Assembly: GCF_017814945.1 (NCBI RefSeq)
Contig: NZ_JAGIPX010000036.1
Location: forward strand, 22,721-86,720
From: Paraburkholderia sp. LEh10
GTDB taxonomy: Bacteria; Pseudomonadota; Gammaproteobacteria; Burkholderiales; Burkholderiaceae
DNA length: 64,000 nt
Reading direction: 5' to 3'
Part shown: in pieces, positions 35,611 through 47,669 of the stretch
Numbering within the stretch: the stretch's first letter is position 1
Layout of the letters: each line of letters starts with the position of its first letter
The notes under the pieces: model-generated
What the model saw: the letters and a program-made list of their open reading frames with translations, nothing else
The model's database searches: none
Told to the model about the DNA's origin: nothing
Translations under genes and position numbers: made by a program

Positions 35611-35696
35611 GCCGCACGGTCTGCCAGGCATAAGACCGCGCGGCGCTGCCAGACCGCTGTGGCGCGGCATCGTGCAACGTTGACGCATGCCACAGC
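35611..35696 (+). other. Two hairpins in the nuoI-nuoJ spacer
   Basis: First: GCCGCACGGTCT (35611-35622) with AGACCGCGCGGC (35633-35644), eleven of twelve pairs, ten-base loop. Second: GCTGTGGC (35656-35663) with GCCACAGC (35689-35696). Neither is followed by T. They lie between the peripheral-arm genes and nuoJ and could act in mRNA processing or stability. Confidence 0.55.
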
Positions 35697-35734
35697 ACCA
35701 AGCCTGACGATGGCCTAACGATGAATCGGTAATC

Positions 35735-36403
35735 ATGGACTTCACGACCGTACTGTTCTACATCTTCGCGCTACTCCTGACGGTGTCAGGGCTGAAGGTG
35801 ATCACTTCGCGCAACCCGGTGGCATCCGCGTTGTTCCTCGTGCTCGCGTTCTTCAACGCGGCCGCGATCTGGATGCTGCTGCAGGCGGAATTCCTCGCGA
35901 TCCTGCTGGTGCTGGTGTATGTCGGCGCGGTGATGGTGCTGTTCCTGTTCGTCGTGATGATGCTGGACATCAATCTCGACGTGCTGCGGCGCGACTTCAA
36001 GCGCTTCGTGCCGATGGCGACGGTGGTCGGCGCGATCATCGTGATCGAGACGGCGCTGATTCTGTGGCGCGGCTACGGCGCGACGGTTCAGCCCGTGCGC
36101 GACACGACGGCGGCCGTCGCCGGCGCGGCCGACTGGTCGAACACGCGCCTGATCGGCAAGATCATCTACACCGACTACATCTTCGCGTTCGAAGTGGCGG
36201 GTCTCGTGCTGCTGGTCGCGATCATCGCGGCGATCGCGCTGACCGCGCGCCACGGCAAGGACAGCAAGCGTCAGCGTGTGTCGGAGCAGGTGAAGGTGCG
36301 CCGCGAAGATCGCGTGCGCGTGGTCAAGATGGCAGCAGAGAAGGAACGTCCGGCTGAACCTGAAGCCATTACCGGCGACGCGGGCGCCGGCAAGAACAGC
36401 TGA
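35735..36403 (+). CDS. nuoJ: NADH-quinone oxidoreductase subunit J
   Basis: Membrane subunit (ND6 homologue), 222 aa with five helices. SRNPVASALFLVLAFFNAAA and VYVGAVMVLFLFVVMMLDIN are conserved. The C-terminal cytoplasmic tail is long, charged and basic (RHGKDSKRQRVSEQVKVRRE). First gene after the hairpin spacer. Confidence 0.96.
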   Translation: MDFTTVLFYIFALLLTVSGLKVITSRNPVASALFLVLAFFNAAAIWMLLQAEFLAILLVLVYVGAVMVLFLFVVMMLDINLDVLRRDFKRFVPMATVVGAIIVIETALILWRGYGATVQPVRDTTAAVAGAADWSNTRLIGKIIYTDYIFAFEVAGLVLLVAIIAAIALTARHGKDSKRQRVSEQVKVRREDRVRVVKMAAEKERPAEPEAITGDAGAGKNS

Positions 36404-36420
36404 CGTAGAGGAGAAAAAAC

Positions 36421-36726
36421 ATGTTGTCCCTTGCCCATTACCTCGTGCTCGGCGCGATCCTGTTCGCGATCAGCATCGTTGGCATATTCCTGAACCGTCG
36501 CAACGTCATCATCATCCTGATGGCGATCGAACTGATGCTGCTGGCGGTCAACACGAACTTCGTCGCGTTCTCGCATTACCTCGGCGATGTGCATGGCCAG
36601 ATCTTCGTGTTCTTCGTGCTGACCGTCGCGGCAGCCGAAGCGGCGATCGGCCTTGCAATTCTGGTGACCCTGTTCCGAAGCCTCGACACGATCAACGTCG
36701 AGGATCTCGATCAGCTCAAAGGTTAA
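36421..36726 (+). CDS. nuoK: NADH-quinone oxidoreductase subunit K
   Basis: Three-helix membrane subunit (ND4L homologue), 101 aa, standard length. The conserved glutamates lie in LMAIELMLLAVNTNFVAF and VAAAEAAIGLAILVTLFR, on the proton path. GAGGAG is just upstream. Confidence 0.97.
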   Translation: MLSLAHYLVLGAILFAISIVGIFLNRRNVIIILMAIELMLLAVNTNFVAFSHYLGDVHGQIFVFFVLTVAAAEAAIGLAILVTLFRSLDTINVEDLDQLKG

Positions 36727-36744
36727 TTTCAGGCACAGGCTCTT

Positions 36745-38808
<2,064 letters not shown>

Positions 38809-38830
38809 GAACAGGCTGGAGACACTTCAC

Positions 38831-40324
38831 ATGCACACGACGTTTCCGATTCTGAGTATCGCGATCTGGATGCCGATTGTTTTTGGCCTGGTGGTTCTGG
38901 CCGTCGGTTCTGATCGCAATCCCGGTCCTGCGCGCTGGATTTCGCTGATCGGTTCGGTGTTGAGTTTCATCGTGACGATTCCGTTGATCACGGATTTCGA
39001 CACGAGCACGGCGGCATTGCAGTTCGAAGAAAAAGCTAACTGGATCGAGCGCTTCAACATCACGTATCACCTCGGCATCGACGGCATTGCGATGTGGTTC
39101 GTCGTGCTGACGGCGTTGATCACGGTGATCGTGGTGATCAGCGCGTGGGAAGTGATCACGAAGAACGTCGCGCAATACATGGCGGCATTCCTGATCCTGT
39201 CGGGCATCATGGTCGGCGTGTTCTGCGCGGCCGACGGCATGCTGTTCTACGTGTTCTTCGAAGCGACGCTGATTCCGATGTACATCATCATCGGCGTGTG
39301 GGGCGGGGCGAACCGCGTGTATGCGGCGTTCAAGTTCTTCCTCTATACGCTGATGGGCTCGCTGCTGATGCTGGTCGGCCTGCTGTACCTGTACACGCAG
39401 ACGGGCACGTTCGATCTGGCCACGTGGCAAGCCGCGAAGCTGTCGATGACGCCGCAAGTGCTGCTGTTCATCGCGTTCTTCCTCGCGTTCGCCGTCAAGG
39501 TGCCGATGTGGCCCGTCCACACGTGGTTGCCTGACGCGCACGTGGAAGCGCCGACGGGCGGCTCGGTGGTGCTGGCCGCGATCATGCTGAAGCTGGGCGC
39601 ATACGGCTTCCTGCGCTTCTCGCTGCCCATCGCACCGGATGCGAGCCATTTCCTCGCGCCCGTCGTGATTACGCTGTCGCTGATCGCGGTGATCTATATC
39701 GGCTTCGTCGCGATGGTGCAGGCTGACATGAAGAAGCTGGTCGCGTATTCGTCGATCGCGCACATGGGCTTCGTGACGCTCGGCTTCTTCATCTTCAACC
39801 AGCTCGGTACGGAAGGCGCGATCGTGCAGATGATCTCGCACGGCTTCGTGTCGGGCGCGATGTTCCTTTGCATCGGCGTGCTGTACGACCGGATGCACTC
39901 GCGTCAGATCGCCGATTACGGCGGCGTCGTCAACACGATGCCGAAGTTCGCGGCGCTCGTGATGCTGTTCTCGATGGCGAACTGCGGCCTGCCGGGCACG
40001 TCCGGTTTCGTCGGCGAGTTCATGGTGATTCTGGCCGCTGTCCAGTACAACTTCTGGATCGCGTTCGGCGCGGCCGTGACGCTGATTCTCGGCGCGGCCT
40101 ATACGTTGTGGATGTACAAGCGCGTGTACTTCGGCGCGGTTGTGAACGACCACGTGAAGAGCCTCGTCGATATCAATCGCCGCGAGTTCTTCATGCTGGC
40201 GGTGCTCGCCGCCTTGACGCTGTACATGGGCATCTATCCGAAGCCCTTTACCGAAGTGATGCACGTGTCGGTGGAAAACCTCCTGTCCCACGTTGCGCAG
40301 TCGAAGCTGCCGCTGCCGCAGTGA
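38831..40324 (+). CDS. nuoM: NADH-quinone oxidoreductase subunit M
   Basis: Second antiporter-like pump subunit (ND4 homologue), 497 aa. FYVFFEATLIPMYIIIGVWG, PVHTWLPDAHVEAPTGGSVV and KKLVAYSSIAHMGFVTLG are conserved. The ATG at 38831 (MHTTFPILSIAIWMP) has GGAGACACTTCAC before it; the frame extends back to 38795 but that part overlaps the end of nuoL. Confidence 0.97.
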   Translation: MHTTFPILSIAIWMPIVFGLVVLAVGSDRNPGPARWISLIGSVLSFIVTIPLITDFDTSTAALQFEEKANWIERFNITYHLGIDGIAMWFVVLTALITVIVVISAWEVITKNVAQYMAAFLILSGIMVGVFCAADGMLFYVFFEATLIPMYIIIGVWGGANRVYAAFKFFLYTLMGSLLMLVGLLYLYTQTGTFDLATWQAAKLSMTPQVLLFIAFFLAFAVKVPMWPVHTWLPDAHVEAPTGGSVVLAAIMLKLGAYGFLRFSLPIAPDASHFLAPVVITLSLIAVIYIGFVAMVQADMKKLVAYSSIAHMGFVTLGFFIFNQLGTEGAIVQMISHGFVSGAMFLCIGVLYDRMHSRQIADYGGVVNTMPKFAALVMLFSMANCGLPGTSGFVGEFMVILAAVQYNFWIAFGAAVTLILGAAYTLWMYKRVYFGAVVNDHVKSLVDINRREFFMLAVLAALTLYMGIYPKPFTEVMHVSVENLLSHVAQSKLPLPQ

Positions 40325-40349
40325 TGCGAAGCGGAGGAATTTAAAGATC

Positions 40350-41828
40350 ATGCAAAACGCACCTATGACCGCCTTGTTACCCGACGCGCTGGTGATGACC
40401 GCCATCGTCGTCGCGTGGCTCAACGACACCTTCAGGGGCGCCGAGAGCCGCCGCTCGACGTATTTCATCGCACTCGTCTCGACGGTGGTGGCCGGCATCT
40501 GGTTCGCCATCGACGCATTCGCGCCGGGCGCCGGGCCGCAGTACTACTTCTCGCGCATGTACGTGGTCGATCCGTTCGCCAACGTGATGAAGGCGGTGGT
40601 GTCGCTGGGTTACGCGGTGTCGATCATCTACTCGCGCAAGTATCTCGAAGACCGTGGCCTGTACGAGGGCAACTTCTTCCTGCTCGGCATGTTCTCGCTG
40701 CTTGGCCAGCTGGTGATGATTTCGGGCAACAACTTCCTGACGCTGTACCTCGGTCTGGAACTGATGTCGCTGTCGCTGTACGCCGTGATCGCGCTGCGCC
40801 GTGAAGCGGCGCCGTCGAACGAAGCCGCGATGAAGTACTACGTGCTGGGCGCGCTGGCTTCGGGCTTCCTGCTGTATGGCATCTCAATGCTCTACGGCGC
40901 GACGGGCTCGCTCGAACTGAACGAAGTGCTGAAGGCGGTGGCTTCGGGCCGTATCAACGATGTGGTGCTGCTGTTTGGCGTGATCTTCATCGTCGCGGGT
41001 ATCGCGTTCAAGATGGGCGCCGTGCCGTTCCACATGTGGGTGCCGGACGTCTACCAGGGCGCGCCGACCGCGATGACGCTGATCGTCGGCGGCGGTCCGA
41101 AGGTCGCGGCATTCGCCTGGGGCCTGCGCTTCCTGGTGATGGGTCTGCTGCCGCTGGCCGTCGACTGGCAGGAAATGCTCGTGATCCTCGCCGCGTTGTC
41201 GCTGATCGTCGGCAACATCACGGGTATCGTTCAGCGCAATGTGAAGCGGATGCTCGCCTACTCGGCGATCTCGAACATGGGCTTCGTGCTGCTCGGCCTG
41301 CTCGCGGGCGTGGTCGACGGCAAGACGGGTGCGGCTGCGAGCGCGTACGGTTCGGCGATGTTCTACAGCATCGTTTATCTGCTGACGACGCTCGGCTCGT
41401 TTGGCGTCGTGATGCTGCTCGCGCGCCGCGAGTTCGAAGCGGAAACGCTCGATGACTTCAAGGGTCTCAACCAGCGCAGCCCGGTGTTCGCGTTCGTGAT
41501 GATGGTGATGATGTTCTCGCTCGCCGGCATTCCGCCGACGGTCGGCTTCTATGCGAAGCTCGCCGTGCTCGAAGCGACGATGAACGCGGGCCTCACGTGG
41601 CTGGCCGTGCTCGCCGTGATCACGTCGCTGTTCGGTGCGTTCTACTACCTGCGCATCGTCAAGCTGGTCTACTTCGATGACCCCGTCGATACGACGCCGA
41701 TCGCGGGCGATACCTGCAAGCGCACGCTGCTCGCGCTGAACGGCGTGGCCGTGCTGGTGCTCGGCATCGTGCCGGGTCCGCTGATGTCGATCTGTCTGAA
41801 CGCGATTTCGCATACGCTGCCGCTGTAA
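40350..41828 (+). CDS. nuoN: NADH-quinone oxidoreductase subunit N
   Basis: Third antiporter-like pump subunit (ND2 homologue), 492 aa. NNFLTLYLGLELMSLSLYA, PFHMWVPDVYQGAPTAMTL and KRMLAYSAISNMGFVLLGL are conserved. GGAGGA lies about 12 bases before the ATG at 40350; an ATG at 40365 is another possible start. Its TAA overlaps the ATG of the next gene by one base. Confidence 0.96.
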   Translation: MQNAPMTALLPDALVMTAIVVAWLNDTFRGAESRRSTYFIALVSTVVAGIWFAIDAFAPGAGPQYYFSRMYVVDPFANVMKAVVSLGYAVSIIYSRKYLEDRGLYEGNFFLLGMFSLLGQLVMISGNNFLTLYLGLELMSLSLYAVIALRREAAPSNEAAMKYYVLGALASGFLLYGISMLYGATGSLELNEVLKAVASGRINDVVLLFGVIFIVAGIAFKMGAVPFHMWVPDVYQGAPTAMTLIVGGGPKVAAFAWGLRFLVMGLLPLAVDWQEMLVILAALSLIVGNITGIVQRNVKRMLAYSAISNMGFVLLGLLAGVVDGKTGAAASAYGSAMFYSIVYLLTTLGSFGVVMLLARREFEAETLDDFKGLNQRSPVFAFVMMVMMFSLAGIPPTVGFYAKLAVLEATMNAGLTWLAVLAVITSLFGAFYYLRIVKLVYFDDPVDTTPIAGDTCKRTLLALNGVAVLVLGIVPGPLMSICLNAISHTLPL

Positions 41829-42124
41829 TGTCGGCAGCAGGGTGGTTCATTGTGCTGTTGGCGCTCGTGGGCGCCAACCTGCCGTTTTTGAATCAGCGCC
41901 TGTTCGGTGTGGTCCCGTTGAAGACCGCGAAGAAGAGCGCGTGGCTCAGGATCGGCGAACTGATCGTGTTGTATTTCATTGTCGGCGCGCTCGGCTTTTT
42001 GCTCGAAGCGCGCGCCGGCAACCGCTTCGAACAGGGCTGGCAGTTCTACGCGATCACGTTCAGCCTGTTCATCGTGTTCGCCTTCCCGGGCTTCACGTTT
42101 CAATATCTCGTCAAACGGCGCTGA
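41828..42124 (+). CDS. DUF2818 family membrane protein
   Basis: 98-aa protein with three hydrophobic helices (WFIVLLALVGANLPF, LIVLYFIVGALGFLLEA and a third near the C-terminus). I recall it as DUF2818, which in Burkholderiales commonly follows nuoN. The one-base overlap (TAATG) with nuoN implies cotranslation with complex I genes. Function unknown; a role in complex I assembly is suggested by position only. Confidence 0.82.
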   Translation: MSAAGWFIVLLALVGANLPFLNQRLFGVVPLKTAKKSAWLRIGELIVLYFIVGALGFLLEARAGNRFEQGWQFYAITFSLFIVFAFPGFTFQYLVKRR

Positions 42125-42165
42125 CGGTTCCAGCCGTCGCGTCTCTTGCTGCAAAGAGGCCGCAC

Positions 42166-42756
42166 ATGGCAGAACTCCCCAATCACGACGCTGCGCTCAA
42201 AGAGACTTGCATCAAGAGCGAAGTGGCTTATCAAGGCCCCTTCATGACGGTCAAGTTCGACACAGTGCGTCTGCCTGACGGCAAGCACGCGACGCGCGAA
42301 TACGTGCAGCATCCTGGCGCCGTGATGGTGATTCCGCTGTTCGACGATGGCCGGGTGCTGATGGAGAGCCAGTACCGTTACGCGATGGGCAAGGTGATGG
42401 TCGAGTACCCGGCGGGCAAGCTCGATCCGGATGAAGATCCGCTGACGTGTGCAAAGCGCGAGCTGCTCGAAGAGACGGGCTACACCGCGCGCGAATACAT
42501 CTATTTGACGCGCATTCATCCCATCATTTCCTACTCGACCGAGTTCATCGACATATACGTCGCGCGTGGCCTGACACCGGGCGAGCGCAAGCTCGACGAC
42601 GGGGAGTTTCTTGAGACGTTCATCGCGAAGGTGTCGGACGTATCCGAATGGGTGCGCACGGGCCAGGTCAGCGACGTGAAGACGATCATTGGCACATTCT
42701 GGCTGGAGAAGATGCTGTCGGGCGCATGGCCGACGAACGCACCGGAACCAGGCTGA
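42166..42756 (+). CDS. NUDIX hydrolase, ADP-ribose pyrophosphatase type
   Basis: 196-aa cytoplasmic hydrolase. The Nudix box G-x5-E-x7-RELLEETG lies in GKLDPDEDPLTCAKRELLEE, and the residues GAVMVIPLFDDGRVLMESQY before it resemble ADP-ribose pyrophosphatases, which split ADP-ribose to AMP and ribose 5-phosphate. It ends the run of genes that starts with nuoA and is followed by a terminator. Confidence 0.87.
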   Translation: MAELPNHDAALKETCIKSEVAYQGPFMTVKFDTVRLPDGKHATREYVQHPGAVMVIPLFDDGRVLMESQYRYAMGKVMVEYPAGKLDPDEDPLTCAKRELLEETGYTAREYIYLTRIHPIISYSTEFIDIYVARGLTPGERKLDDGEFLETFIAKVSDVSEWVRTGQVSDVKTIIGTFWLEKMLSGAWPTNAPEPG

Positions 42757-42809
42757 CGCCAGAAGGCGCGCAAGTTCTGCTTGCTCGTCGGCGCCGCGAC
42801 GAATCTGCG

Positions 42810-42834
42810 ACGGCAGCCTGCGCGCTGCCGTTTT
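42810..42834 (+). terminator. Rho-independent terminator after the NUDIX gene
   Basis: ACGGCAG (42810-42816) and CTGCCGT (42825-42831) form a seven-pair stem followed by TTT and CCGTTT. Confidence 0.8.
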
Positions 42835-43020
42835 CCGTTTCTGACGGGCATTGCAAGCCGGCCTTCTGACTGTCGGCGCGCCTTGCTCCAACGCGCTAGA
42901 ATGGCTGGTTCCCGTTCGCTGCCCGCTTTCCGGCGCCTGAGCGAGATGCGAGTAGCATCTAAGCGACGCATGTTGCCACGTCGCGCTGAACCGGCGCCAA
43001 AAAAGCAGACGCATTTTAAC

Positions 43021-43057
43021 GAACGACCGTTCAAAAATTTTGTTTTTGCGCTAAACT
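43021..43057 (+). promoter_or_regulatory. Candidate promoter with overlapping GAACG-AC-CGTTC operator
   Basis: TTCAAA (43030-43035), 16-bp spacer, TAAACT (43052-43057), in an A/T-rich patch 23 bp before the DUF1178 ATG. The inverted repeat GAACGACCGTTC (43021-43032) overlaps the -35; its shape resembles TetR-family sites that control acyl-CoA catabolic genes in this group. Confidence 0.4.
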
Positions 43058-43079
43058 CGTACGCAAGCCCTGATTCCCC

Positions 43080-43511
43080 ATGAAGGTCCTCGATCTACAG
43101 TGTCCGCATGACCATCGGTTCGAAGGCTGGTTTGCTTCCGCCGACGACTTCGAATCGCAATTGTCCCGCAAGCTGGTCGAATGTCCGATTTGCGGTGCGA
43201 CCGAAGTGAGCCGCTTGCCGTCTGCGCCGCGCCTGAATCTGTCGGGTGCGACGAGCGCATCGGGCGAGAAGGCTGCGAATGCTGGCGAGCTGCAGGCGCA
43301 GGTAATGCGCGCGCTGCGCGAGGTGCTGGAGAAGACGGAGAACGTGGGCGACCGCTTTGCCGAGGAAGCGCGGCGCATTCACTACAACGAAGCACCCGCT
43401 CGCAGCATCCGGGGTGTCACCACGCCGGAAGACGCGCGAGCCCTCGTCGAAGAAGGCATCGATGTGATGCCGCTGCCTGTCCCCGCCGCATTGAAAGAGC
43501 CGCTGCAATAG
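43080..43511 (+). CDS. DUF1178 family protein
   Basis: 143-aa protein beginning MKVLDLQCPHDHRFEGWFAS with a second CxxC (ECPICGATEVSRLP), so a likely small zinc-binding domain, then a helical region and GVTTPEDARALVEEGIDVMP. This pattern is DUF1178, function unknown. It is the first gene after a clear promoter; acyl-CoA dehydrogenase genes follow after 60 bp. Confidence 0.85.
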   Translation: MKVLDLQCPHDHRFEGWFASADDFESQLSRKLVECPICGATEVSRLPSAPRLNLSGATSASGEKAANAGELQAQVMRALREVLEKTENVGDRFAEEARRIHYNEAPARSIRGVTTPEDARALVEEGIDVMPLPVPAALKEPLQ

Positions 43512-43571
43512 CCATCGCGTGCAGTGGCAGTGCTCTTGGCGGCGGGCGGCCGCGGCCAGGAGACACTGCGC

Positions 43572-44768
<1,197 letters not shown>

Positions 44769-44778
44769 GGAGCGGCGC

Positions 44779-45906
44779 ATGGACTTCAATTTCACCGATG
44801 AACAGCAGCAATTCGCGGATGCGCTGCGCCGCTATCTCGACAGGCACTACGGCTTTGAAGCGCGTCAGGCGATTGTGCACTCGATGGCGGGCGTCTCGAA
44901 CGAGCATTGGTCCGCATTCGCCGAACTCGGCCTGACCGCGTTGCCCGTGCCGGAAGCGCAGGGCGGCTTCAACGGCGGCACCGTCGACATGCTGGTCGTG
45001 ATGCAGGAACTCGGGCGCGCGATGGTCGTCGAGCCGTATTGGTCGACGGCTGTCGGCATCGAAGCGCTGAAGCTTTCCGGCACGGGCGACGGCGACGATG
45101 CCGAACTGCTCGAACTTGCAGCACAAGGCAAGCTCAAGCTCGCTGTCGCATTCCACGAACCCGATGCACGCTACGACCTCTTTTTTATCGAAACGAAAGC
45201 GGTCCGTCAGGGCGGCGGCTATGTATTGAGCGGTACCAAATCGGTCGTGCTGCACGGCGCGCAAGCCGATCACTGGATCGTGCCCGCGCGGCTCGACGGT
45301 GAGGTGGCGCTGTTCGTCGTCGCGCGCGATGCGGCGAACACGCAGGTCACCGACTATCGGACGATCGACGGCCAGCGCGCCGCGACGCTCGTGTTTAATG
45401 CAACGCCCGCGCGCAAGCTCGACGGCACGCACGCGGGTGCCGCCGCGCTGGAGCACATCGCCGATTACGGCATCGTGCTGCTGTGCTCGGAGGCCGTCGG
45501 CGCGCTCGACGCGCTGAATCATGCGACGGTCGAATACACGAAGACGCGCCAGCAGTTCGGCGTGCCGATTGCGCGCTTCCAGGCGCTGCAGCACAAGATG
45601 GTCGACATGCTGATTCACACGGAGCAGGCCCGTTCGGCGACGTATCTCGCCGCGGTGCGTTATGGCAGCGAGGACATCGACCAGCGTCGGCGCGCGGTGT
45701 CGGCGGCCAAGGTGCGGGTGGGACAGGCAGCGCGCTTCGTCGGCCAGCAGGCCGTGCAACTGCATGGCGGCATGGGCGTGACGAACGAGGTCGCGGCCGC
45801 GCATCTGTTCAAGCGTCTCGCGATCATCGAAACCACGCTCGGCGATGTCGATCATCATCTGGCGCGCTTTGCTGCGCTGCCGGGCTTCGCGACGGCCGCG
45901 GCCTGA
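44779..45906 (+). CDS. Acyl-CoA dehydrogenase, small partner (PimD-like)
   Basis: 375-aa acyl-CoA dehydrogenase homologue, more divergent than its partner. MDFNFTDEQQQFADALRRYL and VQLHGGMGVTNEVAAAHLFK are family segments. Proteins of this type form alpha2-beta2 complexes with the adjacent large subunit, where only one subunit carries the full active site. Substrate not determined; dicarboxylyl, branched or side-chain acyl-CoAs are usual. Confidence 0.87.
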   Translation: MDFNFTDEQQQFADALRRYLDRHYGFEARQAIVHSMAGVSNEHWSAFAELGLTALPVPEAQGGFNGGTVDMLVVMQELGRAMVVEPYWSTAVGIEALKLSGTGDGDDAELLELAAQGKLKLAVAFHEPDARYDLFFIETKAVRQGGGYVLSGTKSVVLHGAQADHWIVPARLDGEVALFVVARDAANTQVTDYRTIDGQRAATLVFNATPARKLDGTHAGAAALEHIADYGIVLLCSEAVGALDALNHATVEYTKTRQQFGVPIARFQALQHKMVDMLIHTEQARSATYLAAVRYGSEDIDQRRRAVSAAKVRVGQAARFVGQQAVQLHGGMGVTNEVAAAHLFKRLAIIETTLGDVDHHLARFAALPGFATAAA

Positions 45907-45939
45907 GCGTTGCACCCTACACATGTTATGAGGTGAGAG

Positions 45940-46398
45940 ATGGGTTTGAGCTATGAGGACATGGAAGTCGGCCAGACGTATGAAGTCGGCGAGCACACGT
46001 TCACGCGCGAGGAGATCGTCCGGTTCGCGGAGCAGTTTGATCCGCAGCCGTTCCATGTGAGCGACGCGGGCGCTGCCGCGTCGCCGTATCGCACGCTGAT
46101 CGCGAGCGGCTGGCATACGTGCTCGGTGATGATGGGCATGCTGGTGCGCAGCGCGCTGGAGGGCTCGACGTCGATGGGCTCGCCCGGTATCGACGACCTG
46201 CGTTGGCTCAAGCCCGTGCGAGCCGGCGACACGATTCGCATGACCAACAGCATTCTCGACAAGCGCGTGTCGGCGAGCAAGCCGGATCGCGGCATCGTTT
46301 CGACGGAGTGGCGGGGCATCAATCAGAATGGCGAACTGGTGATTACTGTGCGCTCGAAGGCGATCTTCGGGCTGCGCAATCCCGGCGCCGCTGCGTGA
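45940..46398 (+). CDS. MaoC-like enoyl-CoA hydratase
   Basis: 152-aa hotdog-fold (R)-specific hydratase. The hydratase-2 motif FDPQPFHVSDAGA places Asp34 and His39 as catalytic residues. ASGWHTCSVMMGMLV and GIDDLRWLKPVRAGDTIR are also conserved. GAGGTGAGAG lies just before the ATG. It hydrates the enoyl-CoA made by the two dehydrogenases upstream. Its TGA overlaps the GTG start of the next, broken, gene. Confidence 0.9.
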   Translation: MGLSYEDMEVGQTYEVGEHTFTREEIVRFAEQFDPQPFHVSDAGAAASPYRTLIASGWHTCSVMMGMLVRSALEGSTSMGSPGIDDLRWLKPVRAGDTIRMTNSILDKRVSASKPDRGIVSTEWRGINQNGELVITVRSKAIFGLRNPGAAA

Positions 46399-46923
46399 TT
46401 CCAAAGTTGACACCACGTCATGCCGACGTCGTGCGTGCGCTCGTCGGCATGGTCCCGCGCGTGAGCCATTGGGTCGCGGTCGATCAAACGAGCGTCGACG
46501 GCTTTGCCGACGCAACGGGCGATCATCAATGGATACACGTCGGTCGCGAACGCGCGACGCGCGACGCGCGAATCGCGAATCGCCGTTTGGCGCACCGATT
46601 GCGCACGGCTTTCTGACCTTGTCGTTGATCCCGGCGCTGCTCGACAACACATTCGGTTTCGAGCAGCGCATGGGCGTCAACGACGGGCTCAATCGCGTGC
46701 GATTCACGGCGTCTGTGCCTGTGGGTTCGCGGTTGCGGCGAGCTTCGCGGTGGCAGGCGTGACGGATGTCGAAGAAGGCGGGGTACAGGTCGTATCGAGC
46801 GTGGCGCTCGAACGGCAGCGCCGCGAGCGGCCGGTTCGTATCGCGGAGTTCATCACGCGGCACTATTTCCAGCATCGCGCGCAGACGCCACGCGCAGCGA
46901 TCGCTTCGCGAACCTGCCGGTGA
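46395..46923 (+). pseudogene. Second MaoC-like hydratase gene, broken by two frameshifts
   Basis: Family sequence is spread over three frames. Frame one starts at the GTG at 46395 and contains GFADATGDHQWIHV. The next piece, RESPFGAPIAHGFLTLSLIP to NRVRFTASVPVGSRLR, is in another frame from about 46575. ASFAVAGVTDVEEGGVQVVS and the end are in the third frame from about 46740. The first shift coincides with tandem 7-bp repeats (GCGCGAC and GAATCGC, 46553-46585), and the second fits loss of one base near 46738. Joined, they would make an R-hydratase coupled to the upstream gene. Either decay or sequencing error in GC-rich DNA could explain it. Confidence 0.8.
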
Positions 46924-46967
46924 GCGGGTGGCGCTGCTGCGTCCCGCAGCATCGCCGATAGTGGCGC

Positions 46968-47669
46968 TCAGTGCTTCGCGTACTGCGTCGCGCCAAACAG
47001 CACTTCCTTTGCTTTTTCGTCCATCAGCGGCACGCGTGCCGACGCCAGCACTTCGACGCCGCGCTGCACGGCGGGTCGCGCGGCGATTTCTTCGTGCCAG
47101 CGCTTCACGTTTGGAAATTCGTCGATCTGCAGGCCCTGGTTTTGCCATGAGCGCGTCCACGGGAAGGTGGCGATATCTGCGATCGTATAGTCGTTGCCCG
47201 CCAGATAGCGCGTCTTGCCGAGCGCCGTATCCATTACACCGTAGAGGCGCTTTGCTTCGTTCGTATAGCGGTTGATCGCGTATTCGATCGGCTGCGGCGC
47301 GTAGACGCGGAAGTGGTGTGTCTGACCGAGCATCGGGCCGATGCCGCCCATCTGGAACATCAGCCATTGCAGCGTTTCATAGCGCGCGGCCGGATCGGCC
47401 GGCAGGAACTTGCCTGTTTTCTCTGCGAGATAGATCAGGATCGCGCCGGACTCGAACAGCGCGAATGGTTTGCCGTCAGCGCGCGTTGGGCCATCGCTGT
47501 CGACGATGGCGGGGATTTTGTTGTTCGGGCTGATCGCGAGGAACTCGTGCGTGAACTGGTCGCCCGCGCCGATGTTGATCGGATGCACGTTGTATTCGAG
47601 GCCTGTCTCCTCGAGCATGATGTGGATCTTGTGGCCGTTCGGGGTCGCCCAGCTGTAGATGTCGATCAT
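46968..47669 (-). CDS. Glutathione S-transferase, YfcG/YghU (Nu) class
   Basis: 233-aa glutathione transferase homologue. MIDIYSWATPNGHKIHIMLE is the thioredoxin-like N-terminus with the Thr/Asn active-site region of the disulfide-bond oxidoreductase YfcG group. INIGAGDQFTHEFLAISPNN and FESGAILIYLAEKTGKFLP are the glutathione-binding segments; the helical C-domain follows. The ATG at 47669 has GGAG seven bases upstream. A palindromic repeat cluster fills the upstream region. Confidence 0.9.
   Translation of the reverse strand: MIDIYSWATPNGHKIHIMLEETGLEYNVHPINIGAGDQFTHEFLAISPNNKIPAIVDSDGPTRADGKPFALFESGAILIYLAEKTGKFLPADPAARYETLQWLMFQMGGIGPMLGQTHHFRVYAPQPIEYAINRYTNEAKRLYGVMDTALGKTRYLAGNDYTIADIATFPWTRSWQNQGLQIDEFPNVKRWHEEIAARPAVQRGVEVLASARVPLMDEKAKEVLFGATQYAKH

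Larger units (their letters stand above)
42757..43079. other. Intergenic region between NUDIX and DUF1178 genes
   Basis: 323 bp without a gene. It contains the NUDIX terminator (42810-42834) and, at the right end, an A/T-rich promoter with an overlapping inverted repeat (43021-43057). The middle shows nothing I recognise. Confidence 0.6.
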
